Source: Bradyrhizobium barranii subsp. apii (GTDB lineage: Bacteria; Pseudomonadota; Alphaproteobacteria; Rhizobiales; Xanthobacteraceae). From it: DNA of 64,000 nt. Every line of letters starts with the position of its first letter. Positions within the stretch are counted from its first letter, which is position 1. The DNA is taken from NCBI RefSeq assembly GCF_011516635.5, contig NZ_CP096255.1:9621501-9685500 (forward strand), written 5' to 3'. Below the pieces are notes generated by a model that was given only the letters and a program-made list of their open reading frames with translations, was not told the origin of the DNA and made no database searches. This document shows positions 40,907 to 48,670 of this stretch, one piece after another. Position numbers and translations under genes: made by a program.

Positions 40907-41778
40907 ACGGTGCGCTCCTCGGCGCGGCCGAGCAAGCCCTGCGGCCGGAACAGGATGACGGCGATCAGGAAGATCATCGGCACGGCGGCGCGGTACTGCG
41001 TCGAGACATAGGCGGCGGCGAGATTGTCGAGCACGCCGATCAGGAGGCCGCCGGCGATGGCGCCGCGCACCTGGTTGAAGCCGCCGACGATCGCGGCGAT
41101 GAAGGCGGCCTGGCCGAGCACCTCGCCGGAGGAGAATTTTGCGAGATAGATCGGCGTGATCAAAAGCGACGCCAGTGCGACCAGGAAGGCGTTGATCAGG
41201 AACGTCAGCAGGATCATGCGCTCGACCGGCACGCCGATGATGCGCGCTACCGTCGGATTCTGCGCCGCCGCCTGCATCTGGTGACCGAGCGACGTGCGGT
41301 TGAGAAGGCTCGTCAGGCCGAAGACGGCAAGAATGGCGAGGACGAGGACGCCGATGCTTTGCAGCGATACGGCATGTCCGAGAATGGAGATATCACCGGT
41401 CGGCACGATCGAGGGGAAGGGCGAGGCCTCCGCGCTGAAGAACTGCTTCACGGCCTCCTTGATGCCGATCGCGAGCGCCATCGTCGCGATCGCCAGCGGC
41501 AGCACGCCATGGCGCATCATCGGATCGACCAGCAGCATCTTGAAGGCGAGGCCCAGCAGGAGCATCGAGAGCAGGATGCCGAGGATGATCGCGAGCCAGA
41601 ACGGCGCGCCCGCATGCATCGCCGCCAGCATCAGGAACGCCGGCAGCATCACGAACTCGCCTTGCGCGAAGTTGATGGTTTGCGAGGTCTGCCACAGCAG
41701 CGTGAAGCCGACCGCGACCAGCGCATAGATCGCACCGGTGGCAAGGCCTGCGACCAGAAGATCGAACAGATTGGACAT
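40903..41778 (-). CDS. LivH-type ABC permease
   Basis: A 291-residue membrane protein: LVAGLATGAIYALVAVGFTLLW, INFAQGEFVMLPAFLML and the coupling helix MQAAAQNPTVARIIGVPVERM. All are LivH hallmarks. It starts the permease/ATPase part of the operon. A palindromic repeat at 41814-41940 lies between it and the binding-protein gene, so expression of the two parts may differ. Confidence 0.92.
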   Translation of the reverse strand: MSNLFDLLVAGLATGAIYALVAVGFTLLWQTSQTINFAQGEFVMLPAFLMLAAMHAGAPFWLAIILGILLSMLLLGLAFKMLLVDPMMRHGVLPLAIATMALAIGIKEAVKQFFSAEASPFPSIVPTGDISILGHAVSLQSIGVLVLAILAVFGLTSLLNRTSLGHQMQAAAQNPTVARIIGVPVERMILLTFLINAFLVALASLLITPIYLAKFSSGEVLGQAAFIAAIVGGFNQVRGAIAGGLLIGVLDNLAAAYVSTQYRAAVPMIFLIAVILFRPQGLLGRAEERTV

Positions 41779-41813
41779 TTTCCCCTCTCGTGTCCCTCGC
41801 CCAGCTCTGTCGT

Positions 41814-41940
41814 CTCCCTCGCCCCGTTCTTACGGGGAGAGGGCGGGGTGAGGGGCTCTATCCGCGAGCCCATCTCTCACCGTCCTTGCAGAAGCACCCC
41901 TCACCCCAACCCTCTCCCCGCGAAGAGCGGGGCGAGGGAG
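41814..41940. repeat. D-related palindromic repeat between binding-protein and livH genes
   Basis: CTCCCTCGCCCCGTTCTTAC with CGAAGAGCGGGGCGAGGGAG as outer arms, and GGGGTGAGGGGCT/CACCCCTCACCCC as inner arms. It lies in a 231-bp operon gap. Hairpins at such places often stabilise the upstream mRNA, here the binding-protein message. Confidence 0.75.
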
Positions 41941-42009
41941 AAGAGAGACCCCCGCATCCGCCTTCGCTGAAGCTTCGGCGGGACGGGCGCGGGGAGAGGC
42001 GAAAAAGCC

Positions 42010-43140
42010 TCACTTCACCTTGGGTAGCACCTGCTTCACCACCTGCTTGCCTTCGACTACTTCGACCAGAAAGCTCTGCCGGTCGATGTCGCCGGTCTCG
42101 CTGAGGGTGACGTCCATCAGAATGCCCGGCTCGTCCGCGGCCTTGATGGTCAGGCCGTGCAGCGTGTCGGCGAATGCCTTGCTGTCGACCTTGCCCATCT
42201 TCTCGGTGGTGGCCTTCACCATGTAGACGGCGAGATAGCCCTTCAGGCCGTTATGGTCGGGCACGTAATTGTACTTCTTGGAAAACTTGTCGCGGAACGC
42301 CTTGATCAGGTCGACCGGCGCGTCCGTGGTGAGGCCGACATGGCCACGCGCGCCGTTGGCGGCATCGCCGGCGAGCTCGATCACCTTCTGGCCGATCAGC
42401 GTAGTCTCGCCCATCAGGGGCGCGGTGACGCCCTGGCGCTTCAGCTCTTTCAGGATGCGCGCGCTCTCTTCTTCATTCAGGTAGACGAACACCGCATCGG
42501 GGTTGGCGGCCTTGATCTTGCCGACGTCGGCGGCGAAGTCGGCTTGTCCCGCTTCGGTCGAGAGATCGGCGACCACCTTGGAGCCAAGCCGGTCGAGTTC
42601 CTTCACGACGACGTCGCGACCGCCGCGGCCGAAGTCGTTGTTGACCCAGACCACCGCGACCGTCTTCGCCTTCATGTCGTCGTGGATGTATTTTGCGACC
42701 TTCGGCATCGACGATTGCTGGCCGAACGAGGTGCGGAACAGGAACTTGTTGCCGGCTTGCGTCAATTCGGCGGCTTCGCCGCCCATGATCTGAGCGATGC
42801 CGGCTTCGGCCGCGAGCGGCGCCGTCACCTTGACCGAGCCGGAATAGCCGGGCCCGAGCAGCACATAGGGCTCGGCGTCGAGCGCCTTCTGCACCTGGGC
42901 GCGGGCAACGCCGGGGTTGGACTGCGAATCGGCGTGTGTGACCTCCAACTTGCGGCCGAGCACGCCGCCCTTGGCGTTGATCTCTTCGATCGCGAGGTCG
43001 ATGCCGTTCTTCCAGTTGGTGCCGACGGTGGCGCCGCCGCCCGAGAGCTCGGCGACGTCGGCGAGCTTGATCGCCTGCGCGTGGACGCTGGTTGCAGTCG
43101 CGAAGGCAAGCAATGCGCCTGCCACTAGGGTCAATTTCAT
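42010..43140 (-). CDS. Liv-type ABC substrate-binding protein of the shikimate/quinate operon
   Basis: A 376-residue protein with signal peptide (VAGALLAFATATSVHA) and type-I binding fold: IKLADVAELSGGGATVGTNWKNG, GPGYSGSVKVTAPLAAEAGI and VAVVWVNNDFGRGGRD. ATG 43140 has GGGAGGAG upstream; a further in-frame ATG at 43155 lies before that site and is unlikely. The gene is 58 bp behind the shikimate dehydrogenase gene. It most likely binds quinate or shikimate in the periplasm, judged from its neighbours. Confidence 0.85.
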   Translation of the reverse strand: MKLTLVAGALLAFATATSVHAQAIKLADVAELSGGGATVGTNWKNGIDLAIEEINAKGGVLGRKLEVTHADSQSNPGVARAQVQKALDAEPYVLLGPGYSGSVKVTAPLAAEAGIAQIMGGEAAELTQAGNKFLFRTSFGQQSSMPKVAKYIHDDMKAKTVAVVWVNNDFGRGGRDVVVKELDRLGSKVVADLSTEAGQADFAADVGKIKAANPDAVFVYLNEEESARILKELKRQGVTAPLMGETTLIGQKVIELAGDAANGARGHVGLTTDAPVDLIKAFRDKFSKKYNYVPDHNGLKGYLAVYMVKATTEKMGKVDSKAFADTLHGLTIKAADEPGILMDVTLSETGDIDRQSFLVEVVEGKQVVKQVLPKVK

Positions 43141-43198
43141 GGTCACTCCTCCCATTTTTCGTTGATATTGTCCGCGGCCTTGTGTCCGGCCGCTTCGG

Positions 43199-44077
43199 TT
43201 ACGCGGCGTGATAGGCCGCGCTTCGCGCCGCCATCACCTCGTCGAAAGCCTCTCCCATGACCTCGGTCGATGGGGCAAGGCCCGTGAACAGTTCGAAGGC
43301 ATCGGCGGCCTGGTAGATCGCGAGTTCCCGCCCGGTCATGATCCGCGCGCCCTCGGCCTGTGCTGCTGCCAGCAGCGGCGTGATCAGCGGCGAATAGACG
43401 GCGTCCGCGACCCACATTTTCTCGTGCAGCAAGGTCGCCGGGACCGGCATGCCCCGGTTCGGCAGCATGCCGACCGGCGTGCCGTTGACGAGGCCGGTTG
43501 CGCCATCGAGCGCGTCCTCGACGCTTTTCGCCACCGTGGCGCCACCGTGCCTGGCAAGCAATGAAGCGAGCTTTTCGGCGCGCGCCGTCTCGCTGTCGAA
43601 AATGCGGAGGCCGGAGACCTTCAGGCTCGCCAGCGCAAAGGCGATTGCCTTGCCGACGCCGCCCGTTCCGATCACGGCGACTGCATTTCCGGACGGTGCC
43701 AACAGCGGCGCGACCGCGCGCGCAAACCCGGTCGTGTCGGTGTTGTGGCCGATCAGCCGGCCGTCCCTGACGACGACGGTGTTGACCGCGCCCATGGCGG
43801 CCGCGCCCGGCGCCAGCTCGTCGAGCAGCGGGACCACCGCTTCCTTGTAAGGGTAAGTCACGTTGACGCCGGCAAAGCCGAGCCGCCGCACGCCCTCGAG
43901 CATCATGCGGAGCCCGGCCGCATCGGCGCCGGCGACCTCGATGAGCTGGTAGTGACCGCGCAGGCCGAGCGCCTCGGCGGCCCGCTCATGCATGGCAGGG
44001 GAGGCGGAATGCGCGATCGGCGCCCCGATCAGGCCGGTGAGAAGCTTCTCGCTGGCGGCGTATCCGCGCTTGGACAT
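43199..44077 (-). CDS. aroE: Shikimate/quinate dehydrogenase, probably NAD-dependent and catabolic
   Basis: A 292-residue AroE-family enzyme. The substrate-site Ser pair is in HSASPAMHE (Ser24, Ser26), catalytic Lys78 in NVTYPYKE, Asp114 in NTDTTGF, and the dinucleotide motif is GTGGVGKAIAF. After the second strand the sequence is IFDSETARAEKL, with Asp161 where NADP-dependent AroE has an Asn-Arg-Thr type loop. An acidic residue there is associated with NAD preference in quinate/shikimate dehydrogenases. With quiC in the same operon, it should oxidise shikimate (or quinate) to the dehydro form. Confidence 0.87.
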   Translation of the reverse strand: MSKRGYAASEKLLTGLIGAPIAHSASPAMHERAAEALGLRGHYQLIEVAGADAAGLRMMLEGVRRLGFAGVNVTYPYKEAVVPLLDELAPGAAAMGAVNTVVVRDGRLIGHNTDTTGFARAVAPLLAPSGNAVAVIGTGGVGKAIAFALASLKVSGLRIFDSETARAEKLASLLARHGGATVAKSVEDALDGATGLVNGTPVGMLPNRGMPVPATLLHEKMWVADAVYSPLITPLLAAAQAEGARIMTGRELAIYQAADAFELFTGLAPSTEVMGEAFDEVMAARSAAYHAA

Positions 44078-44081
44078 GGTT

Positions 44082-44170
44082 GGCTATCGTCTCGTTGGGA
44101 GCGTTGGGTCCTGGCCATTAGCGGGGAAATCCGCACAATTCCAAGGGGGCTTCCAGTTGCGACGATAGCC
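44082..44170. promoter_or_regulatory. Spaced inverted repeat in the LysR-aroE intergenic region
   Basis: GGCTATCGTC (44082-44091) and GACGATAGCC (44161-44170) are perfect 10-bp inverted copies separated by 69 bp, immediately upstream of the aroE ATG. They could be two regulator half-regions or chance. A short CCCAnnnnnTGGG element lies about 20 bp beyond. Confidence 0.35.
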
Positions 44171-44221
44171 TTTCCCGTGCCTAACACAATTACCCATTTA
44201 TTGGGCAAACCTGACATAATG

Positions 44222-45160
44222 TTATTTCTTCCGCGCGCGTGCCGGGGCGGCGTTGCCCTCGCTGCGGGACGGCTCCACCGCGCGCATCTCGGCGCGCAGG
44301 GACTCGATGAAATACTCGACATGGAGCGACAGTGGCGCGCCGCGCTTCACCGCAATATAGGTCTCGAACCGCGTCGGCTCGGTGATCTTCAACAGCTCGA
44401 TTCCCGGATAGCCGCCATGGGCCACCGTGAACTGGTCGATGATGGCGATGCCGAGCCCTGCCTTCACCAGCGCACACACCGTGGTGCCGAAGCGCGCGCG
44501 GATCGTGATGTTGTAGTCGAGCCGGTGGCGCGCAAAGATCCCGGCCATGATCCGGCCGTAGGGATCGTTGGGATCGATGCCGATCAGCGGATAGCGGGTG
44601 ATCTCGGCCGCCGAGACCTGCTTGCGGCCGGCAAGCTCGTGACCCGGCGGCACGATGCAATAGAGCTCACCCGAGGCGAGCGGCATGAAGTCGAGCCCGG
44701 AATGCTCGAGCCGATAGCTCATCGCCACGCACTCGCCGCGGCCGAGCAGGAGGTAGTCGATGGCCTCCTCGAGCTTGAGGATGTTGATGTCGATGCCGAG
44801 ATCCGGATAGCGGCGCCGGACGCGCTCGATCGCGCGCGGCACCATCACCTGGGAGATGCTCGGCACCGAGCCGATGCGCAATTCCGACAAACCGCCGCGG
44901 CCGATCTTGGAGATGAGCTCGGAGAGGTCGTCGACCTTCTTGTAGACGCCGTTGATCTGCTCAAAGATGTTCTCGGCTTCCGGCGTCGGGAAATAGCGCC
45001 CGTTCTGGCGCTGGAAGAAGCGGATGCCGAGCGTGCGCTCGGTGTATTTGACCAGCCGGCTGATCCCCGGCGCTGACACGTTGAGCAGCTTCGCCGCGCC
45101 GCCGATGGTACCCGTCACCATCACGGCACGGATCACTTCAATCTGGCGCAGCGTCATCAT
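44222..45160 (-). CDS. LysR-family regulator of the shikimate/quinate operon
   Basis: A 312-residue LysR protein. The N-terminal winged helix (about 3-62) reads LRQIEVIRAVMVTGTIGGAAKLLNVSAPGISRLVKYTE-like sequence, ending RFFQRQNGRYFPT. The effector domain (about 90-295) has RIGSVPSISQVMVPRAIERV. Unusually for LysR, it is on the same strand as, and upstream of, the genes it probably regulates, with 144 bp to aroE. Two ATGs (45160, 45157) are possible starts. Confidence 0.87.
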   Translation of the reverse strand: MMTLRQIEVIRAVMVTGTIGGAAKLLNVSAPGISRLVKYTERTLGIRFFQRQNGRYFPTPEAENIFEQINGVYKKVDDLSELISKIGRGGLSELRIGSVPSISQVMVPRAIERVRRRYPDLGIDINILKLEEAIDYLLLGRGECVAMSYRLEHSGLDFMPLASGELYCIVPPGHELAGRKQVSAAEITRYPLIGIDPNDPYGRIMAGIFARHRLDYNITIRARFGTTVCALVKAGLGIAIIDQFTVAHGGYPGIELLKITEPTRFETYIAVKRGAPLSLHVEYFIESLRAEMRAVEPSRSEGNAAPARARKK

Positions 45161-45413
45161 GTCGTGGGCATCCCAAAGAGGATCGTGGTGGCGATCATCT
45201 CACGAGAGCCGTGATGTCATCCAGCGGCAAGTGTGATGTGGGCGGAGCGGGCGGCGCTTCACCCTCCCCCTCCAGGGGAGGGTAAGAGCGCAGCTCGCTC
45301 ACCGGCAACAATTGCTGATTAACTTCGCAGTCAGAATGTTTCGGCCAAAATCGGCACGTTCGAATGGAAGGGCGCCGCTCGCGCAGAACGTACGCCTCAC
45401 CTGTAACCGCGTT

Positions 45414-45590
45414 CTAGCTCGCCGGGCTCTCGGGCGACGCGCTGCCGGGCCGCTCCGCGCGTTCGCGCTGCAGCACTTCGCGCGCGTACTCGATGATCTT
45501 CTGCTTGTTTGCCGTTTCGCGGACGGCGAAAAACACGCGGTTGAGTTCCAGGCCGAGCACGCTGTTGAGGGCGATGTCCTCGTCTTCCAT
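45414..45590 (-). CDS. Small conserved-looking protein of 58 residues
   Basis: The frame MEDEDIALNSVLGLELNRVF continues through FFAVRETANKQKIIEYAREV and LQRERAERPGSASPESPAS. It has window-like codon use with GC-rich third positions. It is predicted to be mostly helical and charged, with no signal or membrane segment. I do not recognise a function. Longer open frames across the same bases in other phases have poor composition. It is divergent from bjaR, with 165 bp between start codons. Confidence 0.65.
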   Translation of the reverse strand: MEDEDIALNSVLGLELNRVFFAVRETANKQKIIEYAREVLQRERAERPGSASPESPAS

Positions 45591-45755
45591 CGTGATTTTC
45601 CCGCTTCAGACGCCATAGGTGTAACTTGACGTCACTTCCTCCACAAGTAGATTAAATCTCGGGTGCAGACGAGGGCCGGTAAACTACGGAAGCAGCGAAT
45701 TGAGGCAGCTCCCAAATACGTGCTATACCTACGGCGAGGCTCAGGAAACGTACCG

Positions 45756-46493
45756 ATGTCCGCCGTAGACGCCGTAGATTATGGCCGGGAAGCGCTCGAC
45801 TTCATCGAAGGCCTGGGGACCTATCGCAAGGTACCGGACGCCATGAATGCGCTTGAGGCGGCGTTCGGTCGCTTCGGCTTCGAGACCATCATCGTGACGG
45901 GGTTGCCGAATCCCGATCAGCGGTTCGCGCAGATGGTGCTCGCCAAGCGCTGGCCGGCAGGATGGTTCAATCTCTACACCCAGAACAATTACGACCGCGT
46001 CGACCCCGTGGTGCGGCTGTGCCGGCAATCGGTCAATCCGTTCGAGTGGTCGGAAGCGCCCTATGATGCCGAGCTCGAGCCGAGCGCGGCCGAGGTGATG
46101 AACCGCGCCGGCGATTTTCGCATGTCGCGCGGCTTCATCGTGCCGATCCACGGGCTCACCGGCTACGAGGCGGCGGTGTCGCTCGGTGGCGTCCATCTTG
46201 ACCTCAATCCCCGCAGCAAGCCGGCACTGCACCTGATGGCAATGTATGGCTTCGACCATATTCGCCGCCTGCTGGATCCGGCGCCGCATCTGTCGACGCG
46301 TCTCACCCCGCGCGAGCGCGAGGTGATCGCCTGGGCCTCGCAGGGCAAGTCGGCCTGGGAGATCGGTGAGATCCTGCACATCACGCAGCGCACTGCAGAA
46401 GAGCATCTTGCAACCGCCGCGCGCAAGCTCGGTGCCGTCAACCGTACGCATGCGGTTGCACTGGCGATTCGCAACAAGCTCATCAATCCCTAA
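45756..46493 (+). CDS. bjaR1: LuxR-type acyl-homoserine-lactone receptor (BjaR)
   Basis: A 245-residue regulator. The autoinducer-binding domain (about 15-165) contains the family Trp/Tyr/Asp positions in WPAGWFNLYTQNNYDRVDPVV and GFIVPIHGLTGYEAAVS. The C-terminal helix-turn-helix (about 175-245) reads LTPREREVIAWASQGKSAWEIGEILHITQRTAEEHL. ATG 45756, with AGGAAA before it, matches the family start; the open frame extends further up without domain content. bjaI follows 83 bp downstream, with a lux-box palindrome between. BjaR in Bradyrhizobium responds to isovaleryl-HSL. Confidence 0.9.
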   Translation: MSAVDAVDYGREALDFIEGLGTYRKVPDAMNALEAAFGRFGFETIIVTGLPNPDQRFAQMVLAKRWPAGWFNLYTQNNYDRVDPVVRLCRQSVNPFEWSEAPYDAELEPSAAEVMNRAGDFRMSRGFIVPIHGLTGYEAAVSLGGVHLDLNPRSKPALHLMAMYGFDHIRRLLDPAPHLSTRLTPREREVIAWASQGKSAWEIGEILHITQRTAEEHLATAARKLGAVNRTHAVALAIRNKLINP

Positions 46494-46502
46494 GCGACGT
46501 AC

Positions 46503-46516
46503 TGGGAAATTTCCCA
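46503..46516. promoter_or_regulatory. Lux-box palindrome upstream of bjaI
   Basis: TGGGAAATTTCCCA is a perfect 14-bp palindrome 60 bp before the bjaI ATG. Its position and symmetry fit the BjaR binding site for autoinduction of the synthase. Confidence 0.72.
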
Positions 46517-46576
46517 ATATCGAACCTGCCTCTTTTCGCAGAGGCTGCCCCTCATTCCGGCTGAATGGGGGTTTTC

Positions 46577-47236
46577 ATGATTCACGCAATTTCTTCGGTC
46601 AATCGCCACCTTTACGAAGACGTACTCGAGCAGCACTTCCGACTACGCCACGACATCTTCGTCGAGGAGCGGCACTGGGAGACGCTGCGCCGGCCTGATT
46701 GCCGCGAGGTCGATTCCTACGACGACGAGGACACTGTCTATCTGCTTGCGCTGGAAGGCCGGCGCGTCGTCGGCGGTCACCGGCTCTACCCCGCCACCAA
46801 ACCCTCGATGATGAGCGAGGTCTTCCCGCATCTGGCATCGGTTCGCGGCTGCCCTGCGAATCCGCTGGTCTGGGAATGGTCGCGCTACTTCGTCGTGCGC
46901 GATCGCCGCGACGGCACTCTCAACCTGCAACTGATGGCGGCGGTGCAGGAATTCTGCCTCGATCAGGGAATCGCGCAGGTCAGCGCGATCATGGAGACCT
47001 GGTGGCTGCCGCGCTTCCATGAGGCCGGCTTCGTCGTGACGCCGCTTGGTCTGCCCGAGCTGGTGGAGAACGCCTGGACCATGGCGGCGACCATCGACAT
47101 TCGCCGCGAGACCCTCGATGCCCTGCATGATCGCATCGGCATGGATTCGATCGTACAACAGGACGGCCCGCGTCTGGACGCCGTCGCCCGTGCCAACCTC
47201 TGCGGCCTTGCTGCCGCGCAACGAAAGAGCGCCTGA
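46577..47236 (+). CDS. bjaI: Acyl-CoA-dependent homoserine lactone synthase (BjaI/BraI type)
   Basis: A 219-residue LuxI-family protein: RLRHDIFVEERHWE with the conserved Arg and Phe, YDDEDTVYLLALEGRRVVGGHRL (acidic residues and GG-RL), EWSRYFVV and QVSAIMETWWLPRF. It is the subgroup that uses acyl-CoA rather than acyl-ACP. BjaI makes isovaleryl-HSL and the related BraI makes cinnamoyl-HSL. ATG 46577 (MIHAIS) fits homologues; an in-frame ATG at 46565 is alternative. A small gene follows with 1 bp between. Confidence 0.9.
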   Translation: MIHAISSVNRHLYEDVLEQHFRLRHDIFVEERHWETLRRPDCREVDSYDDEDTVYLLALEGRRVVGGHRLYPATKPSMMSEVFPHLASVRGCPANPLVWEWSRYFVVRDRRDGTLNLQLMAAVQEFCLDQGIAQVSAIMETWWLPRFHEAGFVVTPLGLPELVENAWTMAATIDIRRETLDALHDRIGMDSIVQQDGPRLDAVARANLCGLAAAQRKSA

Positions 47237-47237
47237 A

Positions 47238-47456
47238 ATGTCGAACATGATGCGGGACAGCCAGATCATGGCGCAGACCAAGGACGAGAATCTCGGCTAC
47301 ATGTCCGACATGGCGCTCGAGCTGGCGCAGATGGCGGAAGACACCGGATTGGCAACGCTCGCCTATCTGTTCCGGATGGCGGCGCTGGAAGCCTCGACGG
47401 CCAACAGCGTGCTGGCCGAGCCGGATGATCTTCCCCGGCAGATGACGTCGCACTAG
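47238..47456 (+). CDS. Small protein translationally coupled to bjaI (72 residues)
   Basis: ATG 47238 is 1 bp after the bjaI stop (TGAAATG). The product starts MSNMMRDSQIMAQTKDENLG and continues YMSDMALELAQMAEDTGLATLAYLFRMAALEA-like helical sequence, with no membrane segment or signal. Codon use is normal. The amphipathic helices suggest a small regulatory or oligomeric protein, but I do not recognise the family. Being in the bjaI transcript, it should be induced by quorum sensing. Confidence 0.72.
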   Translation: MSNMMRDSQIMAQTKDENLGYMSDMALELAQMAEDTGLATLAYLFRMAALEASTANSVLAEPDDLPRQMTSH

Positions 47457-47485
47457 ACGCCTTCTCCTACTTCCGTCGACCTTCG

Positions 47486-47517
47486 CGCCCTCTCCCAGGC
47501 ATGCCTGGGGGAGGGCG
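47486..47517. terminator. 32-bp palindrome after the bjaI operon
   Basis: CGCCCTCTCCCAGGCATGCC and its inverse form a near-perfect hairpin centred at 47501/47502, with one mismatched pair per arm. It lies 29 bp after the small gene's stop. Only a short TTT follows, so it may be a repeat-type hairpin rather than a classical terminator. Confidence 0.5.
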
Positions 47518-47551
47518 ATCGTTTGGGTGCGGCAGGTTGACCCATCCTGTG

Positions 47552-47567
47552 CGGCAGCCTTCTTGCA
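47552..47567 (+). promoter_or_regulatory. Weak sigma-54-like sequence upstream of livHMGF
   Basis: CGGCAGCCTTCTTGCA has GGCA, TTGCA and the correct GG-N10-GC spacing. It misses the first T and the C at position 6 of the consensus. It is 186 bp upstream of the livH start. The rest of the 47457-47752 gap shows only the palindrome above and no gene. Confidence 0.3.
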
Positions 47568-47752
47568 GGGCCAATTTCGATCGCATGCACCGGCATGCAA
47601 CAAAGTGCATGTCTGGTGTTGAATCGCTCTTGCCTCGGAACGATACTGCCATTACCCATTTTTCCGCCTTGAAGAGGCAGGGGGAGCTCTTTCACTGATG
47701 GCGACCGTGTTCGAACATCGGCGCGACACCGCGTGCGCCTGAAAGAGTTTTG

Positions 47753-48670
47753 ATGCTGCTCGTCGTCGAACAGTTCTTGAACGGATTGCAGTTCGGCCTG
47801 CTCCTGTTCCTGCTCGCCGCCGGCCTGACGCTGGTGCTCGGGATCATGGATCTCGTCAACCTCGCGCACGGCTCGCTCTACATGATGGGCGCCTATTTCG
47901 CCGCGACCTTTGCGGCCTGGACCGGCAGCTTCCTGCTCGGTGCGCTGATGGCGTTAGGGGCGACTTTGGTGCTCGGCATCGTGCTGGAGATGTCGGCGCT
48001 GCGGCATCTCTACGGGCGCGATCATCTCGACCACGTGCTCGCGACCTTCGGCCTGATCCTGTTCTTCAATGAAGCGGTGCGGCTGATCTGGGGTCCGGCC
48101 GGGCTTGCGCTGCCGCTGCCGGCCTGGCTCACGGTGCCGGTGCCGATCCTGCCCGGCATCCACTATCCCGCCTATCGTCTCGCCATCATCGTGGTGGCGC
48201 TGCTGGTCGCGCTGCTGCTCTATCTCGGCGTGATGCGCACCCGCATCGGCATGCTGATCCGCGCCGGTGCCTCCAACCGCGAGATGATCGGCGCGCTCGG
48301 TATCAACATCAAGCTGCTCTACACGCTGGTGTTCGGCCTGGGCGCCGCGCTCGCCGGCCTCGCCGGCCTGATGCAGGCGCCGATCCTCACCGTGCAGATC
48401 GGCATGGGCGAGAACATCCTGATCCTCGCCTTCGTCATCATCGTGATCGGCGGCATCGGCTCGATCCGTGGCGCGTTCCTCGCCGCGATCTTCGTCGGCA
48501 TGATCGACACGCTCGGCCGCGCCTTCCTGCCCAACCTGTTGCGGCAGGTGCTGAGCGGCGCCGCCGCCTCCACCGCCGCGCCCGCACTGTCGTCCATGCT
48601 GATCTATCTGCTGATGGCGATCGTGCTGGTGGTGCGGCCGGAGGGGCTGTTTCCGGCCAACCGTCGATGA
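47753..48670 (+). CDS. LivH-type ABC permease (second transporter)
   Basis: A 305-residue membrane protein: NGLQFGLLLFLLAAGLTLVLGIMDLVNLAHGSLYMMGAYF-type LivH N-terminus, coupling region IRAGASNREMIGALGINIKLLY, and eight or so helices. It starts a tightly overlapping livH-M-G-F operon that has no binding-protein gene at either end. ATG 47753 follows GAAAGAG. The ligand is not evident. Confidence 0.9.
   Translation: MLLVVEQFLNGLQFGLLLFLLAAGLTLVLGIMDLVNLAHGSLYMMGAYFAATFAAWTGSFLLGALMALGATLVLGIVLEMSALRHLYGRDHLDHVLATFGLILFFNEAVRLIWGPAGLALPLPAWLTVPVPILPGIHYPAYRLAIIVVALLVALLLYLGVMRTRIGMLIRAGASNREMIGALGINIKLLYTLVFGLGAALAGLAGLMQAPILTVQIGMGENILILAFVIIVIGGIGSIRGAFLAAIFVGMIDTLGRAFLPNLLRQVLSGAAASTAAPALSSMLIYLLMAIVLVVRPEGLFPANRR

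Noticed and set aside
45299..45629. Two 105-codon frames (one on each strand) upstream of bjaR
   Set aside because: Both have Arg/Ser/Ala-biased shadow composition. The third phase on the minus strand (45414-45590) has the balanced composition of a real small protein.
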